A stretch of 64,000 bases of DNA from Arthrobacter oryzae (GTDB lineage: Bacteria; Actinomycetota; Actinomycetes; Actinomycetales; Micrococcaceae): positions 2,046,001-2,110,000 of the forward strand of contig NZ_CP132204.1 in NCBI RefSeq assembly GCF_030718995.1, written 5' to 3'. The notes below the pieces were generated by a model. The model had not been told where the DNA came from. It worked only from the letters and a program-made list of their open reading frames with translations, and made no database searches. The stretch's first letter is position 1. Every line of letters starts with the position of its first letter. Positions 31,893-40,871 of the stretch are shown here, piece by piece. The position numbers and the translations under genes are program-made.

Positions 31893-31933
31893 CGGAAGCC
31901 GGGCCCGACCGTGATGGTCTGGCCCGGCTTCCG
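31893..31933 (-). terminator. Strong hairpin, likely terminator of the DUF6458 gene
   Basis: CGGAAGCCGGGCC (31893-31905) is perfectly inverted at 31921-31933 around a 15-nt loop. It lies about 70 nt past the stop of the minus-strand gene at 32006 and next to the family A repeat. Confidence 0.6.
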
Positions 31934-32005
31934 GGTGTGATTGAAGGTGGTTCACCATTGTCCGTGGACGACTTCCCCTGGACAACGGCGGCCGGAGGAG
32001 CATGG

Positions 32006-32263
32006 CTAGATGCCGCCGTCCCGGCTCTCGTTGCGGACAATGCGCTCACCCGTATTGGGGTCCACTACGGACCGGGTTTCACTCACCCGGCGCGTGCGCC
32101 CCGGCGAGGCCAGCACCAGTGAGGCGATCAGCCCGATCACGCCGACAGCCATCAGGATGTACCCGATCAGGGTCTGGTCCACATACGGGATCAGGCCGGG
32201 CGTGATGGCCCAGGCCAGGATGGCACCGAGGGCGATAAGGAAAATGGAGGAACCGATTCTCAT
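32006..32263 (-). CDS. DUF6458-type small membrane protein
   Basis: An 85-aa protein with two hydrophobic helices (about 4-22 and 32-50) and a polar, Arg/Glu-rich tail ending VVDPNTGERIVRNESRDGG. The layout RIGSSIFLIALGAILAWAI then DQTLIGYILMAVGVIGLI fits the DUF6458 family, common in actinobacteria and of unknown function. AGGAGC lies just upstream of ATG 32263. Confidence 0.82.
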   Translation of the reverse strand: MRIGSSIFLIALGAILAWAITPGLIPYVDQTLIGYILMAVGVIGLIASLVLASPGRTRRVSETRSVVDPNTGERIVRNESRDGGI

Positions 32264-32521
32264 GACTTGCTCCTAGCTGTCCGGGGGACGTGCGGGCAAA
32301 AACTTGATCAGCATGCTGTCTAGCGACAGGCTACAGGCCGCCCCGTGCCGTTTCAATGAACGGGACGGCGCGCGTTGGAGTCGTGTCACAGTCGTTATTT
32401 GCCGGGATATTGCCGGCGGTGGCGGAGTAACACCGGCGGCCGGGGGTGCGCCCCGCGTACTGTGGGTTGCGTCCGCGGCAATCAGGGCCAGCGACATCAG
32501 ATCCCAGGAGCAGTGTTAACA
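32264..32521. other. Divergent intergenic region DUF6458 / ketosynthase
   Basis: It must hold both promoters. No clear -35/-10 pair was found. AGGAG at 32506-32510 serves the ketosynthase. Confidence 0.35.
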
Positions 32522-33742
32522 ATGTCTGAACAAATCCCCGCGGTAGTCGTCACCGGCCTGGGGGCAGTGACTCCCGTCGGCTCAACCGCCGGAGAAACAT
32601 GGGATGCACTCCTGGCCGGCCGCTCCGGAATTGTGCCGCTCGCCGACGAATGGGCCGGCGGGCTCCCCGTGCGCATCGCGGGACGCGTCACCGCTGACGT
32701 CCCGTCGTTGCTGTCCACCCTGGAATACAAAAGGATGGACCGCTGCGGCCACCTGGCGCTCATCGCCGCCCGCGAGGCCTGGACACAGGCAGGCGGTCCG
32801 GAAACCGACCCGGAACGGCTCGCCGTGGTCATCGGGTCCGGCTACGGCGGCCTGGACACCACCCTGGAGCAGGCGCGCACTTTGGACTCCAAAGGCCCCC
32901 GCCGGGTCTCCCCGCACACCCTCACCCGGATCATGGTGAACGGCCCGGCGGCGTGGGTGTCCATCGATGTGGGAGCCCGCGGCGGGGCGCGGACCCCCGT
33001 CAGTGCCTGCGCCTCCGGGGCCGAAGCGATCTCGCAGGCCGCCGACATGATCCGGAGCGGGGCTGCCGACGTGGTGATCGCCGGCGGCGTGGATTCGTGC
33101 ATCAACGGCCTCACGATCAGCGGGTTTGCGCAGATCAGGGCGCTGTCCACCCGCAACGACCGTCCCCTGGCCGCCTCGCGCCCCTTCGACCGGGACCGGG
33201 ACGGCTTCGTGATGGGTGAGGGCGCCGGGATCGTGGTGCTGGAACGCGAAGACCACGCCCGCGCCCGCGGGGCCGAGGTGCTCGGGGTCATCGCCGGCAG
33301 TGCCGTCACTTCCGACGCCGTGGATATCGTGGCGGCCGATCCCGCCATGCAGCGCCGCGTCCTGCAGAAAGCCATCGCCGACGCCGGGCTCACCGGAGGC
33401 GACATCGGCTTCGTCCACGCCCACGCCACCTCCACGCCGGTGGGGGACCGGCTCGAAGCGGAAGCCATCGGCGCCGTCGTCGGACATTCCGTTCCGGTGA
33501 CGTCCACTAAAAGCCTCACCGGGCACCTGCTGGGCGGGGCCGGAGCGCTGGGCGCCATCGTCACTATCCAGGCGCTGCGCACGGGCGCCATTCCGGGGAC
33601 CCTCAACCTCGACAACCAGGACCCGGACATCCACCTCAACATCGTGCCGGAGACTGCCCGGGGGCTCGCGGCAACGGCAGGCATCTCCAATGCCTTCGGG
33701 TTCGGCGGCCACAGCGCCTCGCTGGTGATCACTGCAGGCTGA
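32522..33742 (+). CDS. Beta-ketoacyl-ACP synthase II-like enzyme (FabF-like), stand-alone
   Basis: A 406-aa thiolase-fold KAS with a complete C-H-H triad: nucleophile Cys163 in SACASGAEAI, His301 in HAHATSTPVGD, and Lys330/His335 in STKSLTGHLLGGAG. NAFGFGGHSAS closes the fold. FabF extends acyl-ACP with malonyl-ACP in fatty-acid or polyketide synthesis. No ACP, FabD, FabH or FabG lies nearby, so this is probably an additional KAS rather than the main fab-cluster enzyme. The start is ATG 32522; longer upstream frames lack support. Confidence 0.88.
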   Translation: MSEQIPAVVVTGLGAVTPVGSTAGETWDALLAGRSGIVPLADEWAGGLPVRIAGRVTADVPSLLSTLEYKRMDRCGHLALIAAREAWTQAGGPETDPERLAVVIGSGYGGLDTTLEQARTLDSKGPRRVSPHTLTRIMVNGPAAWVSIDVGARGGARTPVSACASGAEAISQAADMIRSGAADVVIAGGVDSCINGLTISGFAQIRALSTRNDRPLAASRPFDRDRDGFVMGEGAGIVVLEREDHARARGAEVLGVIAGSAVTSDAVDIVAADPAMQRRVLQKAIADAGLTGGDIGFVHAHATSTPVGDRLEAEAIGAVVGHSVPVTSTKSLTGHLLGGAGALGAIVTIQALRTGAIPGTLNLDNQDPDIHLNIVPETARGLAATAGISNAFGFGGHSASLVITAG

Positions 33743-33773
33743 GTCCCGCCACGAGGTGTTCGCCGGGGAAAGT

Positions 33774-33779
33774 TAGGCT
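33774..33779 (+). promoter_or_regulatory. Leaderless-type -10 for the esterase gene
   Basis: TAGGCT, 6 nt, then ATG 33786. Confidence 0.5.
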
Positions 33780-33785
33780 GTTGCG

Positions 33786-34403
33786 ATGGAGACAGTCGTA
33801 TGGTCCAGGCCGGAGGACCAGCGCGCCGGCACGCCGCTGCTGGTGATGATGCACGGCTACGGAACCGATGAGGTGCGCATGTCCGACCTCTTCGACCAGT
33901 TGCCGCCGCAGTTCACCTGCGCCGCCCTGCGCGCGCCCAAGGTGATCGGGGACGACTACGGCTGGTTCCTGCTGGACTACTTCCTGACGCACGACTTCGC
34001 CGACGTGGTGTCCGTCAGCAACGCGGTGTTCGACTGGATCAATTCGGTCAAAGCGCGGCACAGCAGCGTGAGCCTGCTGGGATTCTCGCAGGGCATGGCC
34101 ATGGCCAGCACGCTGCTGCGGCTGCGGCCGCACGACTTCCGGGCCGTGGTGGGGCTGTCCGGATTCGTGCTGGACAACGAACTGCTGGCCATGAGCGAAT
34201 CGTTCGACACCAAACCGCCGTTTTTCTGGGGCCGGGACAAGGCGGACCTGGTGATCAACGACGCCGCAGTGGAGCACACCGCCGAATGGCTGAGCCGGAA
34301 CACGCAGCTGACGGCACGGACCTATCCCGGAATGGGCCACACCATTTCCAAGGCCGAGATGGTGGATGTGAGCGCCTTCCTGCGCCACTACGTGCTGCGC
34401 TGA
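33786..34403 (+). CDS. Alpha/beta hydrolase, phospholipase/carboxylesterase family
   Basis: A 205-aa compact hydrolase. The oxyanion region LLVMMHGYGTDE is followed by the nucleophile elbow GFSQGMAM (Ser101) and the C-terminal GMGHTIS carrying the catalytic His. The family cleaves short acyl esters. No signal peptide is seen, so it is cytoplasmic. Substrate unknown. TAGGCT placed 6 nt before the ATG suggests a separate leaderless transcript. Confidence 0.87.
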   Translation: METVVWSRPEDQRAGTPLLVMMHGYGTDEVRMSDLFDQLPPQFTCAALRAPKVIGDDYGWFLLDYFLTHDFADVVSVSNAVFDWINSVKARHSSVSLLGFSQGMAMASTLLRLRPHDFRAVVGLSGFVLDNELLAMSESFDTKPPFFWGRDKADLVINDAAVEHTAEWLSRNTQLTARTYPGMGHTISKAEMVDVSAFLRHYVLR

Positions 34404-34470
34404 GGCGCCGGACCCCACGCTCCCTCGGCAGGAAATTCCGTAAGAATCCGCACCGGCGGGGTAAAACCAG

Positions 34471-34500
34471 TTGCGCGCTAAATTTGTAAGCGCTTACACT
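34471..34500 (+). promoter_or_regulatory. Promoter and LacI operator of the disaccharide phosphorylase locus
   Basis: TTGCGC (34471-34476) and TACACT (34495-34500) are 18 nt apart. The perfect palindrome TGTAAGCGCTTACA (34485-34498), a typical LacI/GalR-family operator, overlaps the -10, so the downstream LacI protein should repress its own operon. Confidence 0.7.
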
Positions 34501-34561
34501 CTTCTTCGGCCACGTACCGGGCCCAGGACTCCAGAGGAAGAAAGGGCTGAGCCCGTGTCGC

Positions 34562-35590
34562 ATGGCTAAAGCACCGCGCGTGACCATCCAGGACGTAGCC
34601 GCATTGTCGGGGCTGTCCATCTGCACCGTTTCCCGTGCCCTGCGCGGCCTGCCCAACGTCTCCGAATCGGCCCACCGGAAGGTGGCGGACGCCGCCACCA
34701 AGCTCGGTTACAAGGCATCCTCCGCGGCATCGCGCCTCGCCGGCGGAACCACGGGATCCGTCGCCATCATCGCGCCCACCGCCACGGCATGGTTCTTCGC
34801 CCAGGCCGTGGAAGCGGCCGAGGAAGTCTTCGCGGACAGCGGCTTCGACACCGTACTCATCAGCCTCCGCAACACACCCAGCATCCACCGCAAGGTCTTC
34901 AGCGACCTTGACGCCCTGGCGCAGCGCGTGGACGGCGTCCTGCTGCTCAACATCGCGCTCAGTTCCGGCGAAATCCAGGCACTGGCCTCTTCCGGACTGG
35001 CCGTTGCGAGCGTTGGCATGCAGAACGTCCCCTGGGACAACGTGGGCATCGACAACGAGGACGCGGCCTACCAGGCCACCAGCCACCTGCTGGGGCTGGG
35101 ACACTGGGACCTTGCCATCCTTTCCGGCCGCGAACCGGGAGAGGGCTCGGTGGCCACAGCCACGGACCGCCTCAACGGGTTTCGGCGGGCGCTGGCGGAA
35201 CACCACTTGACGGCGGATCCGGACCTGGTGATGGACGCCGGTTCAAGCATCGAAGGCGGCCGCCGGGCCATGACCGAGCTCATCGAAAACCGCAGGATGC
35301 CCTCCGCAATCTTCGCCGGCTGTGACGAAACTGCCTTCGGAGCGCTTATGGCCCTGCGGGAGCTCGGTTTGTCAGCACCGAAAAACGTGTCCATCATAGG
35401 AATAGACGATCATCAGATGAGTTGGTTCCTGGGCCTGAGCACCATGGCGCAGCCGGTAGCCGACCAGGGCGCCTTCGCAGCCAACCTGCTCATCGAAGGA
35501 CTCCAACGTCCGGGGCCGCTGAGTGCCCCCGCCAGCCACCTGCTGGATACCAAGCTGATTGAACGCAAGAGCACGCGCAGAAAACGCTGA
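34562..35590 (+). CDS. LacI-family transcriptional regulator
   Basis: A 342-aa regulator. The N-terminal HTH reads VTIQDVAALSGLSICTVSRAL, with the hinge helix SSAASRLAGG. The periplasmic-binding-like sensor domain spans about 65-330. It sits directly upstream of pgmB and the GH65 phosphorylase and behind a perfect LacI operator, so it probably senses a disaccharide or phosphosugar. ATG 34562 has only a loosely spaced AAAGGG upstream. Confidence 0.92.
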   Translation: MAKAPRVTIQDVAALSGLSICTVSRALRGLPNVSESAHRKVADAATKLGYKASSAASRLAGGTTGSVAIIAPTATAWFFAQAVEAAEEVFADSGFDTVLISLRNTPSIHRKVFSDLDALAQRVDGVLLLNIALSSGEIQALASSGLAVASVGMQNVPWDNVGIDNEDAAYQATSHLLGLGHWDLAILSGREPGEGSVATATDRLNGFRRALAEHHLTADPDLVMDAGSSIEGGRRAMTELIENRRMPSAIFAGCDETAFGALMALRELGLSAPKNVSIIGIDDHQMSWFLGLSTMAQPVADQGAFAANLLIEGLQRPGPLSAPASHLLDTKLIERKSTRRKR

Positions 35591-35747
35591 CGCGCACACT
35601 GATCCGGGGCGCCGACGCCCCCACCGAACCGGCCACTGGCCGCGCACCTGCACGAACGCACCTGCCCCAAACGGTTCACACCGCACCACAAACCTGCACT
35701 ATCCACGCACGTCCACTGCCGCCGTCTGAAAGGACACCGAGTACCCC

Positions 35748-36506
35748 ATGACTGAACTTTCCAGCAGCACCACCGGTAGCAGCACCACCGGCAGCACCCA
35801 CGGCTGGACCGGCGCGTCCGCCATCCTCTTCGACCTCGACGGCGTGCTCACGCCCACGGCGATCGTGCACGAGCGCGCGTGGCAGGAACTTTTCGACGGC
35901 TTCCTGCAGGACGTTCCGGAGGCAGCGGGCTACCGCGAGAGCGACTACTTCGACCATATCGACGGCAAGCCGCGTTTCGACGGCGTCCGTGACTTCCTCG
36001 CCTCACGCAGCATCGTGCTGCCCGAAGGCCCGCTCGACGACGATCCCGCCAACGACACCGTGCACGGCCTCGGCAACCGCAAGAACAAGGTCTTCAACGA
36101 CATCGTCTCTTCCGGCGTGGCCCCCTACGAGGGCTCGGTGCGCTTCCTGAAAGCCGCCCTGGCGCGGGGACTCAAGGTCGCCGTCGTCTCTTCCTCCCGG
36201 AACGCACCGGCGGTGCTGAACGCGGCGGGACTGGCGCACCATTTCCCGGTGGTGGTGGACGGCGTCGTGGCCGCTGCCGCGGGCCTGCCCGGCAAGCCCA
36301 GCCCGGCCACCTACGACTACGCAGCACAACTGCTGGACCTCCCCAGCGAGGAATGCGTGGTGGTTGAGGACGCCGTGTCCGGCGTCCAGGCCGGGAACGC
36401 CGGCACCTTCCATTCGGTGATCGGCGTGGACCGCGGAGCCGGCCGGCAGACGCTGCTGGACGCCGGCGCCACGCTGGTGGTGGAGGACCTGAACGAACTC
36501 CTCTAG
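35748..36506 (+). CDS. pgmB: Beta-phosphoglucomutase (HAD family)
   Basis: A 252-aa HAD protein. The catalytic motif is ILFDLDGVLTP (nucleophile D29, acid/base D31), followed by VVSSSRN, the Lys in PGKPSPATY, and VVEDAVSGVQAG. It interconverts beta-glucose 1-phosphate and glucose 6-phosphate. The gene directly precedes the GH65 phosphorylase, whose product would be beta-glucose 1-phosphate. The first 20 residues are Ser/Thr/Gly-rich repeats of low complexity. It follows the LacI gene after a 157-nt gap in which I see no clear promoter. Confidence 0.9.
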   Translation: MTELSSSTTGSSTTGSTHGWTGASAILFDLDGVLTPTAIVHERAWQELFDGFLQDVPEAAGYRESDYFDHIDGKPRFDGVRDFLASRSIVLPEGPLDDDPANDTVHGLGNRKNKVFNDIVSSGVAPYEGSVRFLKAALARGLKVAVVSSSRNAPAVLNAAGLAHHFPVVVDGVVAAAAGLPGKPSPATYDYAAQLLDLPSEECVVVEDAVSGVQAGNAGTFHSVIGVDRGAGRQTLLDAGATLVVEDLNELL

Positions 36507-36558
36507 CCCGGCCCGAACTCCCCCAACCTGCACAACGCCAAAAGGAACCCCAACAGCC

Positions 36559-38919
36559 ATGGCACTCATCACCTCTGACCGCGCTCGTTTCCCGAACGAT
36601 CCCTGGCAGCTCGTGGAGACCGTCCACCTTCCCGGAAACGCCGGAACCCTGGAAACCCTCTTCAGCCTGGGCAACGGCCATCTGGGCATCCGCGGCGCCC
36701 ACTGGGCCTCCGCGGACGCCGACCTTCCCGGCAGCTTCATCAACGGCTTCCACGAAACCTGGGACATCAAGCACGCAGAAAATGCCTTCGGCTTCGCCCG
36801 CACGGGCCAGCGGATCCTGTACATCCCGGACGTGAACAACTTCACGGTGATCATCGACGGCGAAACACTGACCCTCAGCGAATCAACGGTGCTCGACTAC
36901 CGCCGGTCCGTTGACTTCGCCACCGGGATCTACGAATGCCGGATCACGTGGCAGTGCCGTTCCGGTGCCACCGTAACCACCACGGAGCGCCGGGCGGTGG
37001 GCTACCAGTCCCGCGGCACCCTGGGCGTCAGCCTCGAAGTCGCCGCGGACCGGGACATCTACGCGGACGTCACATCCTCCGTCATCAACCGCCAGGACCA
37101 GCCCGTGGAGGACCACTCCACCCACGATCCGCGCCGGGCCGGACGGCACGCCGGCCGCGTCCTGCTGCCGGTACGGCTCGACGGCGGCGACGGCTCCCTG
37201 CGCCTCTCGTGGGAAGCCGCCGACTCCCGGCAGCGCGTCGGCCTGGCCGTGGACCACTGGACGTCGGCCGACGTGCAGCCGTTCGAGACCCTGGTGGACC
37301 AGGACGACAGCAGCGTCCGGTACGTCCTCGCAGTGGGCGCAGACCAGCCCTTCCGCCTCGAGAAGAGCGCCAGCTACGCCGTGGCGCGGGCCTTCCGCGA
37401 AGGAGCCGTGGACGGCGGCTCCGCGCAGGACCCGTCCGAAGCAGCGGAGGGCGCCCTTCAGCCCGTCAGCGCGATCTTCGCCGAGAGCGAGGCTCACTTC
37501 CGGGATTACTGGGCCACCACGGACATTGTGGTGGGCGGCCAGCCCGAGCTGCAGCAGGCCATCCGGTGGAACCTCTTCCAGCTGGCCCAGGCCACTGCCC
37601 GCGCGGACGTCGCCGGCATCCCGGCCAAGGGTGTCAGCGGGTCCGGCTACGAGGGACACTACTTCTGGGACCAGGAGGTGTACCTGCTGCCGTACCTGAC
37701 GTACACCAGCCCGGACAACGCCCGCCAGGTGCTGGAGTTCCGGCATGAGATGCTGCCCGACGCCAAGGTCCGTGCCAAGGAACTGAGCGTGGACGGCGCA
37801 CTGTTCCCGTGGCGCACCATCAACGGGCTCGAGGCAAGCGCCTACTACGCCGCCGGCACCGCGCAGTTCCACATCGCTGCCGCCGTCGCGTTCGCCACCA
37901 ACAGATACATCTGGGCCAGCGGCGATGCGGACTTCAAACACGGCATGGGCTCGGAGCTGCTGATCGAAACGGCCCGCATGTGGGTGTCCCTCGGGTTCTT
38001 CGGCAAGGACGGGCTGTTCCACATCCACGGCGTCACAGGCCCGGATGAGTACACGGCCGTGGTGAACGACAACCTCTACACAAACGTCATGGCCCGGTTC
38101 AACCTGCGCACCGCGGCAGCGCTGGACCACCCGGAAATCGACGAGGCTGAACGCGAACTCTGGGAGCAGGCTGCCATCCGGATGCAGCTGCCCTACGACG
38201 AAGACCTCGAGGTGTATTCGCAGGACAATGACTTCATGACCCTGGAGCCGTGGGACTGGAGCACGCCCCGCTCCAAGTACCCGCTGCTGCTGAACTTCCA
38301 CCCACTGGTGATCTACCGCCACCAGGTGCTCAAGCAGGCGGACACCGTGCTGGCGATGTTCCTGCAGTGGCAGGACTTCACGGCCGAGGAAAAGCGGCGG
38401 GCGTTCGACTTCTACGATCCGATCACCACCGGCGACTCCACCCTGTCCGCCTGCGTGCAGGGAATCATGGCCGCCGAGGTGGGCTACGGGAAGGCCGCGC
38501 TGGACCACTTCACCCACGCGCTGTACATCGACCTCGACGACACCCACGGCAACACCATCGACGGCGTGCACATCGCCTCCACCGGCGGCGTCTGGAGTTC
38601 GCTGGTCAGCGGCTTTGCGGGCCTCCGTGACCAGGGCGCCGTTCCGTTCTTCGACCCGAGGCTGCCGGGCGAGTGGGACAGCCTGGCCTTCCACCTCAAG
38701 GTGCAGGGCCGCCTGCTCTACGTGGAGCTGGAGCAGGGATCCATCGGCCTCAGCGTCAGGGAGGGCGAACCGCTGGAGGTCAACGTCCGCGGCGAGCTGC
38801 TCACCGTGGGCCACGAGGTGGCCCGGGTGCCGCTGGCTCCGGTCGGCGTCCCGGAGCCGACCATCTTCCCGAGCGGACTTCCGACGGCGTCCATCCCGAT
38901 CGTGCGCGCCAGCAGCTAA
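36559..38919 (+). CDS. Glycoside hydrolase family 65 disaccharide phosphorylase
   Basis: A 786-aa GH65 protein. It has an N-terminal beta-sandwich, then an (alpha/alpha)6 barrel with YEGHYFWDQEVYLLP and GVTGPDEYTAVVNDN, whose Glu497 is the family's general acid; a C-terminal jelly roll follows. GH65 phosphorylases cleave maltose, trehalose, kojibiose or nigerose with phosphate to glucose and beta-glucose 1-phosphate. Which one cannot be told here. Pairing with pgmB and LacI supports phosphorolytic use of an alpha-glucobiose. No sugar transporter is in the locus. Confidence 0.92.
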   Translation: MALITSDRARFPNDPWQLVETVHLPGNAGTLETLFSLGNGHLGIRGAHWASADADLPGSFINGFHETWDIKHAENAFGFARTGQRILYIPDVNNFTVIIDGETLTLSESTVLDYRRSVDFATGIYECRITWQCRSGATVTTTERRAVGYQSRGTLGVSLEVAADRDIYADVTSSVINRQDQPVEDHSTHDPRRAGRHAGRVLLPVRLDGGDGSLRLSWEAADSRQRVGLAVDHWTSADVQPFETLVDQDDSSVRYVLAVGADQPFRLEKSASYAVARAFREGAVDGGSAQDPSEAAEGALQPVSAIFAESEAHFRDYWATTDIVVGGQPELQQAIRWNLFQLAQATARADVAGIPAKGVSGSGYEGHYFWDQEVYLLPYLTYTSPDNARQVLEFRHEMLPDAKVRAKELSVDGALFPWRTINGLEASAYYAAGTAQFHIAAAVAFATNRYIWASGDADFKHGMGSELLIETARMWVSLGFFGKDGLFHIHGVTGPDEYTAVVNDNLYTNVMARFNLRTAAALDHPEIDEAERELWEQAAIRMQLPYDEDLEVYSQDNDFMTLEPWDWSTPRSKYPLLLNFHPLVIYRHQVLKQADTVLAMFLQWQDFTAEEKRRAFDFYDPITTGDSTLSACVQGIMAAEVGYGKAALDHFTHALYIDLDDTHGNTIDGVHIASTGGVWSSLVSGFAGLRDQGAVPFFDPRLPGEWDSLAFHLKVQGRLLYVELEQGSIGLSVREGEPLEVNVRGELLTVGHEVARVPLAPVGVPEPTIFPSGLPTASIPIVRASS

Positions 38920-38935
38920 GTAGTCCCAACAGACG

Positions 38936-38965
38936 GGCGGGATCAACCGAACGGTTGATCCCGCC
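38936..38965 (+). terminator. Terminator hairpin after the GH65 gene
   Basis: GGCGGGATCAACC (38936-38948) is perfectly inverted at 38953-38965 around GAAC. It lies 17 nt after the stop codon, with no T-run. Confidence 0.75.
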
Positions 38966-38992
38966 GTCGTGCTTCGTGGACAGACTGGAGGA

Positions 38993-39466
38993 GTGAAAAA
39001 ACTCTTCCATGCCTCGTTCGCCTATGCCGTCGCCGGAGTCCTCTCCGGCCTCTACTACCGGGAACTTACCAAGCTCAATGGCTTCGCCGGCGAGTCCCAG
39101 CTGGGTCTGGTGCATACGCACTGGCTGGTGCTGGGTTTCATCGTGCTGCTGCTGGTGCTGATGCTGGAGAAGTCCTTCGGGATGTCCGCGGCGGCGCCAA
39201 GGCTTTCCGCCTGGTTCTTCTGGATCTGGAATGCCGGCGTGGTGGTCACCGGTGGAATGATGCTGGTGAAGGGGACGTTGGTGGTCGCCGGTGCCGATGC
39301 CGGTTCAAAAGCCCTTGCCGGCATTGCCGGCACCGGGCACATGCTCCTCACCGCCGGCCTGGTGCTGCTCTTCCTGGCCCTGCGGAAAGCCCTCGCCGCG
39401 GCGCCGCAGAAGGCTGCTCCGCTGCCGGCAGCCCCCGGTCACCTGCCCGCAGGCACCAACGCCTAG
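38993..39466 (+). CDS. DUF2871 family membrane protein
   Basis: A 157-aa protein with four hydrophobic helices and the DUF2871 pattern KKLFHASFAYAVAGVLSGLYYRELTK, then VHTHWLVLGFIVLLL with conserved His residues. Function unknown. GTG 38993 is chosen to match the family's usual M-K-K-L-F beginning, although the GGAGGA before it is very close. GTG 38969 is the alternative. It ends 4 nt from the convergent MFS gene. Confidence 0.85.
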   Translation: MKKLFHASFAYAVAGVLSGLYYRELTKLNGFAGESQLGLVHTHWLVLGFIVLLLVLMLEKSFGMSAAAPRLSAWFFWIWNAGVVVTGGMMLVKGTLVVAGADAGSKALAGIAGTGHMLLTAGLVLLFLALRKALAAAPQKAAPLPAAPGHLPAGTNA

Positions 39467-39470
39467 CTGC

Positions 39471-40784
39471 CTAGGGGCTGTCCGCCGGTTCCCGGTCCCC
39501 GGAACTGCGGTCCAGGGGGTGGGCCAGCTCGTCGGCCGGCATTCGGGCCACCACCATGGCCACCACGGCCATCACCGGGCACACGCCGCCGGCCACCAGG
39601 AAGATCACCCACGTGGGCACGACTTCCGCCGCAGGTCCCGCCAGTGCCATGGAGACGGGCATCAGGGCGAGCGATACGAAGAAGTCCAGGCTGGACACGC
39701 GGCCCAGCAGGTGCGGAGGGACGCGGCGTTGCAGGAGCGTCCCCCAGATGACCATGCCGGCGCCGCCGGTGGCACCGAAAATGAACAGCGCCGCGGCAAG
39801 CATCCAGAAGCTGTCCATGATGCCGACTGCCGCGAGGGGAAGGCTGCCGGCACCCCACGAAACCATCATCACCGTGAGGTAGCGGCGCGGCAGGGCAAAG
39901 GACGCCGTGGCCAGGGAAGCGGCCGCCCCGCCCGCGCCCATCACGGCCAGCAGGAAGCCGAACATGCGTGAATCGCCGCCCAGCTGGTCGCGGACCACGA
40001 ACGGCAGCAGCACCTCGATGGGTCCGATCAGGAACAGCACCGAGATGCAGGCCCAGACCAGCGTCCACAACAGCCACGGCGTCCGGACCGTGTAGCTGAC
40101 ACCTTCACGGAGATCGTGGAGGAGGGACGTCCCGGCCCGTTCGACGGCCGGTCCGCCGCCGGCTGGCCGGCTGTCGGCACCGGGAGCCTCAAGCGCGTGC
40201 CGGCCCAGGAAGTTGAGGATGATGAACGCGAGGAGGTGGCACGCCGCCACGCCCGTGACGGCATGCGAGGGGGACAATGCGGCCACCAGGATGCCGGCGA
40301 CGGCGGGACCGGCCGCCTGCTGCAGGATGGGCCGCATGGTCCCCTCCATGCCGTTAGCCGCCAGCAGGTCCTCAGGCGGCAGGATCCTGGGCAGGATGGC
40401 CGAATAGGCCGGAAAGAAGAAGGCCGCCCCCACGCCCAGGACAAAAGCGCCCACGGCAAGGTGCCACAGCTGCAGCCACCCGGCCAGGGCAAGTCCGCTG
40501 ATGGCGGCGATCACGGCGAGGTTGGTGCCCTCCACAGCGATGATCAGGAGCCGCTGGGGCACCCGGTCGGCTGCGATCCCGCCGGCCAGGACGAACGCCA
40601 CCAGTCCCACGCTGCCCGCGGCGGCAACGAGGGACAGCTCAAGCGGGCCGCCGCCCAGGTGGATCACCTGGTAGACCATCGCCACAGCCCACATCCCGGA
40701 GCCGAAAATCGAGATGGCCAGGGCCGCAATCAGGACCCGGTATTCCCGGTGCGCAAAGGGCCTGAGGGCTTTGGGGGTGGGCAT
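39471..40784 (-). CDS. MFS exporter (MFS_3/EntS-like)
   Basis: A 437-aa protein with 12 predicted membrane helices. The N-terminal pattern FAHREYRVLIAALAISIFGSGMW (in part) and FPAYSAILPRILPPEDLLAANG are typical of MFS_3 exporters related to EntS and macrolide efflux pumps. Substrate unknown; a siderophore or drug is possible, but there is no link to the des genes 22 kb away. On the minus strand TAGACT is 6 nt before ATG 40784. Confidence 0.87.
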   Translation of the reverse strand: MPTPKALRPFAHREYRVLIAALAISIFGSGMWAVAMVYQVIHLGGGPLELSLVAAAGSVGLVAFVLAGGIAADRVPQRLLIIAVEGTNLAVIAAISGLALAGWLQLWHLAVGAFVLGVGAAFFFPAYSAILPRILPPEDLLAANGMEGTMRPILQQAAGPAVAGILVAALSPSHAVTGVAACHLLAFIILNFLGRHALEAPGADSRPAGGGPAVERAGTSLLHDLREGVSYTVRTPWLLWTLVWACISVLFLIGPIEVLLPFVVRDQLGGDSRMFGFLLAVMGAGGAAASLATASFALPRRYLTVMMVSWGAGSLPLAAVGIMDSFWMLAAALFIFGATGGAGMVIWGTLLQRRVPPHLLGRVSSLDFFVSLALMPVSMALAGPAAEVVPTWVIFLVAGGVCPVMAVVAMVVARMPADELAHPLDRSSGDREPADSP

Positions 40785-40790
40785 ATGGAT

Positions 40791-40796
40791 AGTCTA
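40791..40796 (-). promoter_or_regulatory. Leaderless-type -10 for the MFS exporter
   Basis: Minus-strand TAGACT, 6 nt, then ATG 40784. Confidence 0.5.
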
Positions 40797-40859
40797 GGCC
40801 CGGGTATCCGGCCGCGCCGCTGCGGCGCCCACCGCAGCTGACCTGCCCTCCTTGCGTAC

Positions 40860-40865
40860 TAGGCT
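40860..40865 (+). promoter_or_regulatory. Leaderless-type -10 for the 40872 gene
   Basis: TAGGCT, 6 nt, then ATG 40872. Confidence 0.5.
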
Positions 40866-40871
40866 CAGCAC

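Noticed and set aside
36883..38946. 687-codon minus-strand frame opposite the GH65 gene
   Set aside because: A shadow of a well-conserved GH65 protein with no motif of its own.
39471..40784. MFS_3 exporter as the desferrioxamine exporter
   Set aside because: It is 22 kb away, has no iron box and has its own leaderless-type promoter. Fold similarity to EntS alone is not enough.
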